From Clostridia bacterium (lineage in GTDB: Bacteria > Bacillota > Clostridia > Oscillospirales > CAG-272), in NCBI GenBank assembly GCA_017466445.1, contig JAFTUC010000005.1, forward strand, positions 62,001-126,000: a stretch of DNA of 64,000 bases, given 5' to 3'. Each line of letters begins with the position of its first letter. Positions within the stretch are counted from its first letter, which is position 1. This document shows positions 26,577 through 34,985 of this stretch, piece by piece. Both the position numbers and the translations under genes were made by a program. Under the pieces are notes generated by a model. It was not told the origin of the DNA. It did no database searches and was given only the letters and a program-made list of their open reading frames with translations.

Positions 26577-27665
26577 TCAAAGTTTCCATTTTGTATATAG
26601 TATTGATGGAGATTTGTCGCCTTTTAGTCTTTGATAATATACTGTAAACAACGATTTATCCGGTAGTTCTACCGTACAGGGATATCCTGCCTCAGCCTCA
26701 AGCGGAACATCCAGAACTAATTCTTCTCCGAAGGTTTTGCCATCATCGTAGCTTATTTTAACTTTTTCACCCGGTTTAATATAACGGTCGGCATAGGATA
26801 AAATTACGGCACCGGATGAGTGTCGCATTAAATGTGGAGGAATACCTTGTATGCCTGTGGGTTGCGGTTTTGTCCAAGTATAACCGCCATCATTAGAGTA
26901 AGAAAGCAATATTGAAAGACTTAGAGCGTAATCAGGATTGTCGGTATGCCACCTAATTGCTCCTAATAAACTTCCGTTTGAAAGCTCTACTACATGAGGC
27001 TCATGCATGCTTTCGCCCGTGTACCCATCGGGAAAATCTATTTTTGATATTATATTCCAACTTTTTCCACCGTCTTTACTTTCAGCAGCACAAATGTGTC
27101 TATCTTTCTGCTCAATATTACTATCTGTTTCCCTTCCAAGATACAACAATCTACCATCTGAAAGCTTGATCGGTCCGTGGGGAGCACTTACCGGCACTTT
27201 AATTTTTTCGCTCCAGCTTTTACCCGAATCCTTGGAAATACGTATGAATGATCCACTTGTATCATCAGGCAGAAGTTCAACAGCATTAAGATAACCTTCT
27301 ATGATTGCTTGTTCTATGTCAGAAAATCCGGAAATCCTCATCCCGTCTTGATAGTATTGTCTATAATTCTTAGCCGGATTATTAAACCAAGTCAGTAATA
27401 ATTCATTTTCACCTATACTTATAATTCCTGCATCACGGTCATCAAGTTCGGTGTCATTTACTATAATAGGTGAAGACCATGTTTCACCATTATCATAGCT
27501 AACACCCATAAGTGTTTTTCCTGTTGGACAAAGATGACCTATTCGTTGACCGGAGCAAACGGCATAAAGCGTCCCTTTTTCATCAACGCAAGCTGACGGC
27601 CATCCATGAAATTGAAAATAACCACTGTTGTTACGTAATACTACACCTTGTTTAATAATTTCCAT
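26577..27665 (-). CDS. Asp-box (BNR) sialidase-fold protein
   Basis: The 362-residue protein contains five Asp boxes (YDNGETW, KDSGKSW, KDGGKSW, NDGGYTW, YDDGKTF), the hallmark of six-bladed sialidase-type propellers. It may be an exo-sialidase or another glycan hydrolase of that fold. The N-terminal FHGWPSACVDEKGTLYAVCS lacks the RIP motif typical of GH33, so true sialidase activity is doubtful. There is no signal peptide. I start at ATG 27665, using GGAGG 5 nt upstream; an ATG 12 nt earlier contains that ribosome site. It follows the propeller glycosidase gene in the same direction. Composition is visibly more A+T-rich than the core genes. Confidence 0.8.
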   Translation of the reverse strand: MEIIKQGVVLRNNSGYFQFHGWPSACVDEKGTLYAVCSGQRIGHLCPTGKTLMGVSYDNGETWSSPIIVNDTELDDRDAGIISIGENELLLTWFNNPAKNYRQYYQDGMRISGFSDIEQAIIEGYLNAVELLPDDTSGSFIRISKDSGKSWSEKIKVPVSAPHGPIKLSDGRLLYLGRETDSNIEQKDRHICAAESKDGGKSWNIISKIDFPDGYTGESMHEPHVVELSNGSLLGAIRWHTDNPDYALSLSILLSYSNDGGYTWTKPQPTGIQGIPPHLMRHSSGAVILSYADRYIKPGEKVKISYDDGKTFGEELVLDVPLEAEAGYPCTVELPDKSLFTVYYQRLKGDKSPSILYTKWKL

Positions 27666-27741
27666 AAAGACCTCCATTTTTATAAATTTATAAAAACATT
27701 TCCACAGAATAAATACTATATGTTACAACAATTTAATATTT

Positions 27742-28740
27742 TTACCATGGTTTTGAGCTAGCAACTGTTATACAACGAAAAATATTATCTAAATTAGTTT
27801 CATCTCCCTTTTCATAAGGACGGCAAGCGCAATAGAAATGATACAACGTCTCATTATTATATATAACAAAAGGTTTATGCGCATGAATAGAGTCTATAGT
27901 CCCTTCTTTGCCCGGGGTCAGGATAGGGTATGGATATTTTTCCCATTTTAACAAATCCTTACTAACAGCAATTCCGTTACAGGCATTCAAATGCCCATAA
28001 CCATAATAAAACATAACCCATTGACTTTTCTTGGAATCGTAAAAAACTTGTGGATCAGCAGCAAAAATGCTATCCCATGATTCTTTATCAACGGCAACAA
28101 TCGGTTTGTCAAATATGCGTTTCCAATGAAACAAATCATTTGATACAACCACACCTATCTGCTCCCGCCAATCTCCGTCTTCTTTGTTTTTTGCGTTATA
28201 AAACATATAGAACTTACCATTATGTTCTACCAGATCAGCTTTATACAATCCTCCCTTTTCCCAATCTGCACCATCTCTCCAAGAAAGAATAGGCTCGCCA
28301 TAAAAATGCCAATCCAATAATTCTTCGTCCTGCGTCCACGCAAGACCTATTTCTGCAGAACCGGCTTCATATCCTTTTTGTGGATAAGCATGATAAATTA
28401 ACCAATATTTATCTTGCCATTTTTTTAGTCTGTTCCCTCCGTACAAATCTTTATCCATAAGAACAGAAACTCCCGCCATTCCAACTCGGTCCCACTCCAT
28501 ATGACTTTCTCTTTTTAGAATAACCCCAAGTTTTTCCCACTTGATTAGATCATCAGATACAGCCAATCCGGTTTGATATCCAATATTGTCAAATCCAATA
28601 TAAGTCATATAAAATCTTCCATTGTGCGAAAAAACATTTGGACAATCTACTGCATTGGCGTCAAATGTTTCTTCGATACCGGCACCCACAAGCACGGGCT
28701 TACCGTATTTATAATTAGAAATAAGATGTTCTATATTCAT
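27742..28740 (-). CDS. Five-bladed beta-propeller glycosidase (GH43/GH130-like)
   Basis: The 332-residue protein has repeated SDDLIKWEKLG, SNDLFHWKRI and SKDLLKWEKYP segments, each a blade strand of the GH43/GH117/GH130 propeller fold. Acidic residues in DCPNVF, KADLVEHNGKFYMFY and AADPQVFY are candidates for the active site. The exact family is uncertain. I start at ATG 28740; AAAGGA lies about 15 nt upstream, which is long. It is probably cotranscribed with the Asp-box gene from the TATAAT inside the 96-bp repeat. Both likely trim imported glycans, and both are AT-rich. Confidence 0.8.
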   Translation of the reverse strand: MNIEHLISNYKYGKPVLVGAGIEETFDANAVDCPNVFSHNGRFYMTYIGFDNIGYQTGLAVSDDLIKWEKLGVILKRESHMEWDRVGMAGVSVLMDKDLYGGNRLKKWQDKYWLIYHAYPQKGYEAGSAEIGLAWTQDEELLDWHFYGEPILSWRDGADWEKGGLYKADLVEHNGKFYMFYNAKNKEDGDWREQIGVVVSNDLFHWKRIFDKPIVAVDKESWDSIFAADPQVFYDSKKSQWVMFYYGYGHLNACNGIAVSKDLLKWEKYPYPILTPGKEGTIDSIHAHKPFVIYNNETLYHFYCACRPYEKGDETNLDNIFRCITVASSKPW

Positions 28741-28850
28741 AATAATTACATATATCCTTTCTCTTTTATTAAGATAAAAAATCAACTAATATGATCAAAT
28801 AACTAAAACAGTTTATATTTTTAAACCCACAATAATGCAGTAACAATATG

Positions 28851-28946
28851 TCTCATTATACCACAGATCGGTAGAGAAAACAAGTTCTCTGCCGATTTTT
28901 TGTGTTTGCCAATTCTCCATCAAGAACAACAGAGAAATCGGTCTGC
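28851..28946 (-). repeat. 96-bp repeat, copy B, with promoter for the propeller glycosidase
   Basis: This is the inverted partner of 25283-25378. On the minus strand it starts 8 nt after the gatB stop, folds the same CGGCAGAGAA hairpin and ends with TTGTTT-N17-TATAAT (28883-28855). That places a promoter about 115 nt upstream of the glycosidase ATG. Reading from the upstream gene, both copies have the same order: stop codon, hairpin, promoter. The 28741-28850 stretch is AT-rich leader. Confidence 0.78.
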
Positions 28947-28954
28947 AATATTTT

Positions 28955-30403
28955 TTACGATTTTGCGATCTCGTCGATAAGAACGGTTCTGAGTGTCTGC
29001 GGATCGCAGTTACCTTTAAGCTCCTTCATGCACTTTCCGAAAAGTGCCATAAGGACCTTTTCTTTTCCGCCCTTATACGCTGCTACCGAGTCAGGATCGG
29101 AGGCGATGACCGCCTTTACCACTTCCTCGATCTTGCCTGTATCGCCTGAGATGACAAATCCATTCTCATTTGCGTACTTCTCGGGGTCAAGTGTTGGATC
29201 ATCGAACATCTTTGCAAGGATCTTTTTGGCATTAGCGCGTCCGACCTTACCGCCTGTAACGAGAAGTATCAGGCTTCCGAGAGCCTTTCCGTCAAGTGTA
29301 AGCATATCGTAAGTCATCTTTTTTGCGTTAAGAAGACCCATTACATCCGAGATCATCCAGTTTGCCGCATCCTTTGCGTTTTTGCAGATCTCATACGCCT
29401 GCTCAAAGCACTCGCACAGTGCGATACTTCTGCTGATCTGCTCTGCGTCATATTCTCCGAGTCCGTACTCGTTTATATAACGCTCGCGCTTGACCTCGGG
29501 GAATTCGGGGAGAGACGACTTCACCGAGTCGAACCACCGGTCATCGATAACAACGGGCATTACGTTAGGATCGGGGAAATAACGGTAATCTCCCGCGGTC
29601 TCCTTTGTTCTCATAGCATAGCTCTTACCCTTGATATCGTCCCAACGGCGGGTCTCCTGACGAAGCACCTCTGTACCGTTCTCGATTGCGTCGATATGAC
29701 GAGCGGTCTCATATTCGATAGCCCTCTTGATAGCCTCAATAGAGTTCATATTTTTCATTTCCGCACGTACACCAAGCTTATCGCTACCCTCGGGTCTGAC
29801 CGAAAGGTTTACGTCGCAACGCATCGTTCCGTGTGCCATCTCGCACTCAGCGACCTTGGCGTAGCGAAGCAGGGTCTTAAGTCTTTCGAGATAAGCCTCG
29901 ACCTCCTCTGCGCTCGACAGATCGGGCTGGCTTACTATCTCGATAAGCGGAACGCTCGTACGGTTGAAATCGACGTGAGTCGTATCCTCTCTTATATCGT
30001 GAACGAGCTTACCCGCATCCTCCTCCATATGGATCTGCTTGATACGGATATTCTTTTTACCTTTAGATGTCTCTATCTCGACAAGTCCGTTGACCGCAAC
30101 GGGCGCAAACCACTGTGTAGTCTGGTACGCACCGGGAAGATCGGGATAATAGTAGCTCTTCTTATCGAAGGTCGTAGTTCTGTTTATATGGCATCCGAGC
30201 ATCATTCCCGCCTTCATACCGAAATCGACTACTCTTTTATTTACTACGGGAAGCATTCCGGGCATACCGCAGCATGCGGGGCATACGTGAGAGTTAGGCT
30301 CCGCTCCGTAGGAATGAGCCGAGCAGGAGCAGAATATTTTTGAGCTTGTTGCAAGCTCTACGTGGACCTCAAGTCCTATCACGGTTTCGTATTTCATGAT
30401 CAT
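28955..30403 (-). CDS. gatB: Aspartyl/glutamyl-tRNA amidotransferase subunit B
   Basis: GatB is the kinase/amidotransferase subunit: it phosphorylates misacylated Asp-tRNA(Asn) or Glu-tRNA(Gln) and uses ammonia to make the amide. The 482-residue protein has GLEVHVEL, a zinc-site region CSCSAHSYGAEPNSHVCPAC, KSYYYPDLPGAYQTTQW, the helical domain and the YqeY-like tail, all of normal length. Its ATG overlaps the gatA stop by four bases, and AAGGAGG lies 5 nt upstream. It is the last gene of aspS-gatC-gatA-gatB. It appears fully functional, in contrast to its GatA partner. Confidence 0.97.
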   Translation of the reverse strand: MIMKYETVIGLEVHVELATSSKIFCSCSAHSYGAEPNSHVCPACCGMPGMLPVVNKRVVDFGMKAGMMLGCHINRTTTFDKKSYYYPDLPGAYQTTQWFAPVAVNGLVEIETSKGKKNIRIKQIHMEEDAGKLVHDIREDTTHVDFNRTSVPLIEIVSQPDLSSAEEVEAYLERLKTLLRYAKVAECEMAHGTMRCDVNLSVRPEGSDKLGVRAEMKNMNSIEAIKRAIEYETARHIDAIENGTEVLRQETRRWDDIKGKSYAMRTKETAGDYRYFPDPNVMPVVIDDRWFDSVKSSLPEFPEVKRERYINEYGLGEYDAEQISRSIALCECFEQAYEICKNAKDAANWMISDVMGLLNAKKMTYDMLTLDGKALGSLILLVTGGKVGRANAKKILAKMFDDPTLDPEKYANENGFVISGDTGKIEEVVKAVIASDPDSVAAYKGGKEKVLMALFGKCMKELKGNCDPQTLRTVLIDEIAKS

Positions 30404-31596
30404 CTGTCCTCCTTTTCAAGCATTTTGGCAACCGAAAGGAGCATTCCCTCGGAAAACGCCTTACCGACGAGCTGCACAGATCCCGAAACTACCGCGGGAA
30501 GTCCTGTGATCGAAGCGGGTGCGGTATAGAAATTTTCCTCAAACGCGACAAATCTATTAGCCTTTACCTCTTCCTCGCTATAGTCGAGCTTAGAGCAAGC
30601 AGGCATAATAACGGCATCAAATTCTCCGAATATCCTTGCAAACTCCTCACATATGACTCGTCTTACTCTGAGACATTTATCGTACACCTTCATATAATTT
30701 TCGGTCGAAAGAGTTTCGGATCCGAATATTATTGCGGTCTTGAGAAGTTCTCCGAATGCTTCGGTACGGCTATTTGTATAGAGCTCGTCGATGTTTGAAA
30801 AGCTTTCCGCACGGTAGCCGTATTTTACTCCGTCATAACGGGAAACGTTATTACAAAGCTCGGCTGACATGAGAACGTTCCACGCAGGGCGTGAGGATGC
30901 TATTATCTCGCTATCTATAACGCAGACCTCAATTCCCTGTTCCTTAAGCGTATCTACCGCTCTATCGAGCTTTGCCTTTACATTCTCATCGATATCCTTG
31001 CACATAGAGGAAACAAGAGCAACGCGGCGAGGCGCTTCTCTGCTCGCAAGAGTACTTAAGCATTCCTCCGAGGAAAGGCTGGTCCCATCCTTATCGTCAT
31101 GTCCGACGATCTCGGCAAGAAGTGCTGCGCAGATATCACTGTCACGCGCCATAAGGCTGACAGTTTCTCCCGAGCAAGCGACCGGTACGGTTCCGTAGCG
31201 GGAAACCGTTCCGTAGGTCGGCTTTATGCTGACAAGTCCGCTCTGTGCGGATGCACGGCGCACGTAGCCGTTAACGTCGAGGCAAAGTGCCGCGAGCGCT
31301 TCGTTTGCCAAAACTATCTCGGCAGCCGCATTTTTTATCTTGCCGTCCTTAACCAAAGCACCGTTGCTTGCGCTCTCTCCGAGAAGGTCTATCGCAAATT
31401 CTCCGACCGAAGCCTTTCCGCAAACGGGATATCCCGCCTTTTCAAGGCGTGCAAGTGCTTCCGATCCGATAAGACTCATATAGCCCTCGAGCATTTTCGA
31501 GCCTGCCGAAGTGGGCATGTCGGTCGTCAGGATCATATCGTCGGCAACGACAGCTCTATCGGAGGTAATATCCTTTTTTACTTTATAAGCATTCAT
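30400..31596 (-). CDS. gatA: GatA-like amidotransferase subunit A, truncated and without the catalytic triad
   Basis: This occupies the gatA position and is homologous to GatA (VKDNI-type region, SKMLEG, KPTYGTVSRYG, DGVKYGYR, RTEAFGELLKTAI), but has 398 residues instead of about 485. The N-terminal 60-70 residues are missing and the Ser/Gly-rich loop is shortened. Where GatA has the triad Lys79, cis-Ser154 and Ser178 (S. aureus numbering), this protein has A18, I87 and Y111 (DVNGYVRR for DTGGSIR). It should therefore not hydrolyse glutamine. The start is firm: AAGGAGGG is 7 nt upstream and gatC ends 16 nt before. No frameshift is visible, so the change is fixed. Confidence 0.93.
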   Translation of the reverse strand: MNAYKVKKDITSDRAVVADDMILTTDMPTSAGSKMLEGYMSLIGSEALARLEKAGYPVCGKASVGEFAIDLLGESASNGALVKDGKIKNAAAEIVLANEALAALCLDVNGYVRRASAQSGLVSIKPTYGTVSRYGTVPVACSGETVSLMARDSDICAALLAEIVGHDDKDGTSLSSEECLSTLASREAPRRVALVSSMCKDIDENVKAKLDRAVDTLKEQGIEVCVIDSEIIASSRPAWNVLMSAELCNNVSRYDGVKYGYRAESFSNIDELYTNSRTEAFGELLKTAIIFGSETLSTENYMKVYDKCLRVRRVICEEFARIFGEFDAVIMPACSKLDYSEEEVKANRFVAFEENFYTAPASITGLPAVVSGSVQLVGKAFSEGMLLSVAKMLEKEDR

Positions 31597-31612
31597 TTCA
31601 TATCCCTCCTTA

Positions 31613-31894
31613 TCACTCGACTACCTTAGGGACGCACCAATAGCCCTCATCGGTCTCGGGTGCTCCCGCCTGAAGATCCTCGCGCGAGAAGTTCTGATAG
31701 ACCTTATCATCACGAACAACCGTCATAATGGGCATAACGTGCACCATTCTCTCGGTGTTTTCGGTATCTATCCCTTCAAGCGCCTCAAGATCCTTTTCTC
31801 TATCCGAGAAGAAGGAGATAACTCCATCCTTCTCCGACTCGGTAAGACTCAGCTGATTAAGCATTTCAAGTCTTCTGAGAGTCTCTCTATCCAT
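31613..31894 (-). CDS. gatC: Aspartyl/glutamyl-tRNA amidotransferase subunit C
   Basis: GatC is the small belt-like subunit that wraps the GatA-GatB interface. The 93-residue protein has the usual LRRLEMLNQLSLTESEKD helix start and a C-terminal SREDLQAGAPETDEGYWCVP segment ending VVE. Length and order are normal. It lies 32 bp after aspS and 16 bp before gatA. If GatA is catalytically dead, GatC would still be needed to hold GatA and GatB together. Confidence 0.93.
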   Translation of the reverse strand: MDRETLRRLEMLNQLSLTESEKDGVISFFSDREKDLEALEGIDTENTERMVHVMPIMTVVRDDKVYQNFSREDLQAGAPETDEGYWCVPKVVE

Positions 31895-31926
31895 AAAATC
31901 ACTCCTTTGATGGTATTCAAGAGATA

Positions 31927-33702
31927 TCAGTCTCTTACTTTTATGTGTACTTCACGAAGCTGCTGCTCGGTAACCTCTCCGGGCGCGCCCATCATAAGAT
32001 CCTGCGCGTTTCCGTTGAGCGGGAATGCTATGACGTCACGAATGGTCTCTTCCTCGGCGATAAGCATTATCATTCTGTCTACGCCGGGAGCCATTCCCGC
32101 GTGAGGAGGAGCACCGTAGGAGAACGCGGTATAAAGCGCACCGAATTTTGCCTTTACGTCCTCTTCTCCGTAGCCTGCGATCTCAAACGCCTTCTTCATT
32201 ATCTCGGGGTTATGATTTCGTACCGCGCCCGAGGAAAGCTCTACACCGTTACATACGATATCATACTGATATGCGAAGATCTCAAGCGGATCCTTATTCA
32301 TAAGGGCATCCATTCCGCCCTGAGGCATCGAGAAGGGATTATGCGTGAAGTCGATCTTTCCGGTCTCGGCGTTAAGCTCATACATCGGGAAATCAACTAT
32401 AAAGCAGAACTCGAAGGAATCCTTCCTTACAAGTCCAAGCTCGTTTCCGATCCACGTTCTCATCTCGCCGGCGAGCTTATCTATAACAGAGGCGCTATCG
32501 CTGATAAAGAAGAGCGAATCGCCTTCCTTTATATTGCATATCTCGCAAAGCTCCGCCTTCTGCTCTTCTGTAAGGAATTTCGCGATAGGTCCCTTGAATT
32601 CGCCCTCCTCAAGGGTGATATATCCGCATCCGAACTTCATTCCGATGCTTCTCGAATAGGTATCGATAGCCTTTTCAAAGGCCTTCTTTCCGTCTCCCTC
32701 TCCGTCTCTCTTAACAAGATAGTTAGCGACGATTCCGCGAACAAGCTTATTCTTGAAGGGCACTGTCCTTCCGCTGATATTAAGGAACTCGTGTCTTGCA
32801 AAGAAGTCGGTGAGATCCATGATCTCAAGAGGATTTCTAAGGTCGGGCTTATCGGTTCCGTATTTGAGCATAGACTCTGCGAAGGTTATGCGTCTGAAGG
32901 GCGGCTTAGATACCTTCTTATCGCTGAATTTCGAGAAGGTATTGTAAACAACGGTCTCGGCAACCTCGAAAACGTCCTCCTGAGTTGCAAAGGACATCTC
33001 AAAATCAAGCTGATAGAATTCTCCGGGAGAACGGTCCTGACGTGCATCCTCGTCACGGAAGCAGGGCGCTATCTGGAAATAGCGGTCAAATCCGGATGCC
33101 ATAAGGAGCTGCTTGAACTGCTGAGGTGCCTGAGGAAGCGCATAGAACTTGCCCTTGTGCTTTCTGCTGGGAACGAGATAGTCTCTTGCGCCCTCAGGAG
33201 AGGATGCGGTGAGTATGGGAGTTTGGATCTCGAGGAATCCAAGCTCCTCCATCTGGGAGCGGAGATAGCTGAGTATCTTTGCTCTGAGCACGATATTATC
33301 GTGTATCTTTCTGTTTCTGAGGTCGAGATAGCGGTATCTGAGTCTTACCTCCTCACGCGTAAGGGTAGATGCGTCGATCTCAAAGGGGAGTCCGAGCATA
33401 CAGGGTCCGAGGACCTCTATAGAGCTTGCCCTTACCTCCACCATTCCGGTGTCGATCTTGGGGTTTACGGTCTCCTCATCTCTCTTAGTAACCTCTCCGT
33501 TTATCAAAACGACGGTCTCCTTGGACATTCCGGCAAGCATAGAATCGTCAGAGAATACGATCTGCGTCACTCCGTAGTGGTCGCGAAGATCCACGAAAAG
33601 GACTCCGCCGTGGTCACGGACGGTTTCTATCCAACCGGTGAGAGTCACCTTCTGTCCGATATGCTCAAGTCCGAGCTGATTACAGTTATGCGTTCTTAAC
33701 AT
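31927..33702 (-). CDS. aspS: Aspartyl-tRNA synthetase
   Basis: The 591-residue class II synthetase is full length: an N-terminal OB fold (TGWIETVRDHGGVLFVDLRD), motif 2 FRDEDARQDRSPGEFYQLD, the bacterial GAD insertion and motif 3 GMAPGVDRMIMLI. It heads the aspS-gatCAB operon, so it is probably non-discriminating, charging both tRNA-Asp and tRNA-Asn with aspartate and handing Asp-tRNA(Asn) to GatCAB (inference). GGAGG precedes the ATG at 33702. A T-box leader controls it. Confidence 0.97.
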   Translation of the reverse strand: MLRTHNCNQLGLEHIGQKVTLTGWIETVRDHGGVLFVDLRDHYGVTQIVFSDDSMLAGMSKETVVLINGEVTKRDEETVNPKIDTGMVEVRASSIEVLGPCMLGLPFEIDASTLTREEVRLRYRYLDLRNRKIHDNIVLRAKILSYLRSQMEELGFLEIQTPILTASSPEGARDYLVPSRKHKGKFYALPQAPQQFKQLLMASGFDRYFQIAPCFRDEDARQDRSPGEFYQLDFEMSFATQEDVFEVAETVVYNTFSKFSDKKVSKPPFRRITFAESMLKYGTDKPDLRNPLEIMDLTDFFARHEFLNISGRTVPFKNKLVRGIVANYLVKRDGEGDGKKAFEKAIDTYSRSIGMKFGCGYITLEEGEFKGPIAKFLTEEQKAELCEICNIKEGDSLFFISDSASVIDKLAGEMRTWIGNELGLVRKDSFEFCFIVDFPMYELNAETGKIDFTHNPFSMPQGGMDALMNKDPLEIFAYQYDIVCNGVELSSGAVRNHNPEIMKKAFEIAGYGEEDVKAKFGALYTAFSYGAPPHAGMAPGVDRMIMLIAEEETIRDVIAFPLNGNAQDLMMGAPGEVTEQQLREVHIKVRD

Positions 33703-33776
33703 TTTTCTTTCCTCCGAAAAAGTTTTTTAAGTATTTGGTCCTATATTAGTATTATGCCGAAGCAGACGAAAAATAT

Positions 33777-34021
33777 TGAAAAAATAACAGCCTTCCGTCC
33801 GCAAATGGGACGAAAGGCTATCCTTCCGCGATACCACCCAAATTGACCGCCGAAGCGATCCACTCAACTGCATCTTGACGCGATGAACGTGCGGTTCTAC
33901 TCACCCACAAGGCTTTCTTCCGCAGGCTCCGAAGTGTTCTTCCCGTACACTACGCTACCGTCCTTTCACCTTACGACGGCTCTCTGGGAGCGTTATACAT
34001 ACGGTACTCTCTTCATCAGTG
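33777..34021 (-). promoter_or_regulatory. T-box riboswitch, Asn specifier (AAC), controlling aspS-gatCAB
   Basis: On the minus strand the leader shows a stem I whose lower helix pairs CCGTA with TACGG, and a basal helix pairing GAAG with CTTC. Between them, the specifier loop has AGAGTA on one side and GAAGAACA on the other. The canonical triplet, one base before the basal helix, is AAC (33938-33936), the Asn codon; the overlapping GAA is a Glu codon. The T-box sequence TTGGGTGGTATCGCGG lies at 33841-33826. The terminator stem (GCCTTTCGTCC with GGACGGAAGGC) ends in a T run near 33780. Low Asn-tRNA charging should let transcription through. Confidence 0.92.
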
Positions 34022-34050
34022 CCGATATATATTAAACTTAATTACAAGCA

Positions 34051-34079
34051 ATTATATCACTACTCACACGAATTGTCAA
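34051..34079 (-). promoter_or_regulatory. Consensus SigA promoter of the T-box-aspS-gatCAB operon
   Basis: On the minus strand, TTGACA (34079-34074) and TATAAT (34056-34051) are 17 nt apart. Transcription should start near 34044, giving a leader of about 340 nt. Confidence 0.9.
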
Positions 34080-34121
34080 TAATTCTGCAAGAATTCACTG
34101 AAAATTCACATTTTAAATTTC

Positions 34122-34913
34122 TTAAATTTCGAGTTCAAAGCACGCGGGAAGCTCATTTGTCGCAAGGGTCAGATCCTTTGCCACGCTTTTTTTGCACCTT
34201 GCTGCGGCGATATATCTTTCAAGACCCTCGGTAATAACGAAGCATCCGTCCTTGACGCTGACCTTGACAGGCTCGGGAATTTCTCCGCTCTCAAAAAGCT
34301 TTTCCGCTTCGGATATCCGCTTGGGATCGGCATCACATACACTTACGGTGCTGCAGAGCCTTCCTCCTCTGCCCTCAAACGCGATCAGCTCTTCCGCAAG
34401 AGCGGCGGTCTCCTCGAGCGACTTATTATTTATGAGATAGGAATAATATTTCTTTTTCGACATCTCGTGCTCATAGCGACGGAGCCTGAGCTCTATATCC
34501 TTCTCTCCTCTTCCGATAAGGCGCTCAACAAGGACATCTGCGCTCTCGACGTAGAGAAAGAGCGTAACTATATGAACGTCATCCTTAAGTATCTCCGAAA
34601 GATTCAGCGCTCCGTTTACGTCGATATCCTTGACGAGTATCTTTTTACTTTCAACGCCCTTGGCAAGCAATTTTCTGGAGGTCCCGTAATAGTGATTATG
34701 AACTCTTTCATACTCATAAAATTCGCCCTGCGCGATCTTTTGCTCGAACTGCTCATCACTTATAAAGTGATAAGGCATCCCCTCTCTTTCTCCGGGGCGC
34801 ATATCTCTTGTTGTATATGTGGGGAGCAGTCTGTAGCTGTCGTTTTCCGACATAAGCTTATTTATAACGGTATTCTTCCCCACTCCGGAGCAGCCTGAAA
34901 ATATAACGAGCAT
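34122..34913 (-). CDS. Guanylate kinase with an added ParB-like C-terminal domain
   Basis: Residues 1-180 are a guanylate kinase (GMP to GDP): P-loop SGCSGVGKNT, TTRDMRPGEREGMPYHF and the lid RLIGRGEKD. The P-loop has Asn where most family members have Ser (KST). Normal guanylate kinases end near residue 200; this one has 263 residues. Residues 195-245 look like the ParB/Srx fold: DPKRISEAEKLFESGEIPEPVKV and an EGLERYIAAARCKK helix that resembles the IxGxRRxxAA motif. I infer a fusion, with moderate confidence. It may be a divergent second kinase rather than the essential gmk. It has its own consensus promoter. Confidence 0.82.
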   Translation of the reverse strand: MLVIFSGCSGVGKNTVINKLMSENDSYRLLPTYTTRDMRPGEREGMPYHFISDEQFEQKIAQGEFYEYERVHNHYYGTSRKLLAKGVESKKILVKDIDVNGALNLSEILKDDVHIVTLFLYVESADVLVERLIGRGEKDIELRLRRYEHEMSKKKYYSYLINNKSLEETAALAEELIAFEGRGGRLCSTVSVCDADPKRISEAEKLFESGEIPEPVKVSVKDGCFVITEGLERYIAAARCKKSVAKDLTLATNELPACFELEI

Positions 34914-34985
34914 ATAGTATTCTCCATATCCTTAAGTCATCTTGAACGCTCGAAAAAAAGACAGATCCCATCGGCGCTTTTTGTC

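Noticed and set aside
28740..28785. ATG-TAA minimal reading frame just upstream of the GH43/GH130-like start
   Set aside because: A two-codon frame can arise by chance in AT-rich leader; there is no further support for a regulatory upstream frame.
30400..31612. Frameshift or assembly error explaining the short GatA
   Set aside because: gatC ends only 16 bp before a strong ribosome site and ATG, and the substituted triad positions lie in an unbroken, ungapped alignment, so no missing segment could be restored by a frameshift.
31945..33699. A 584-codon open frame on the plus strand opposite aspS
   Set aside because: aspS is unmistakable in the other strand; the long antisense frame has no ribosome site or family resemblance and follows from codon bias.
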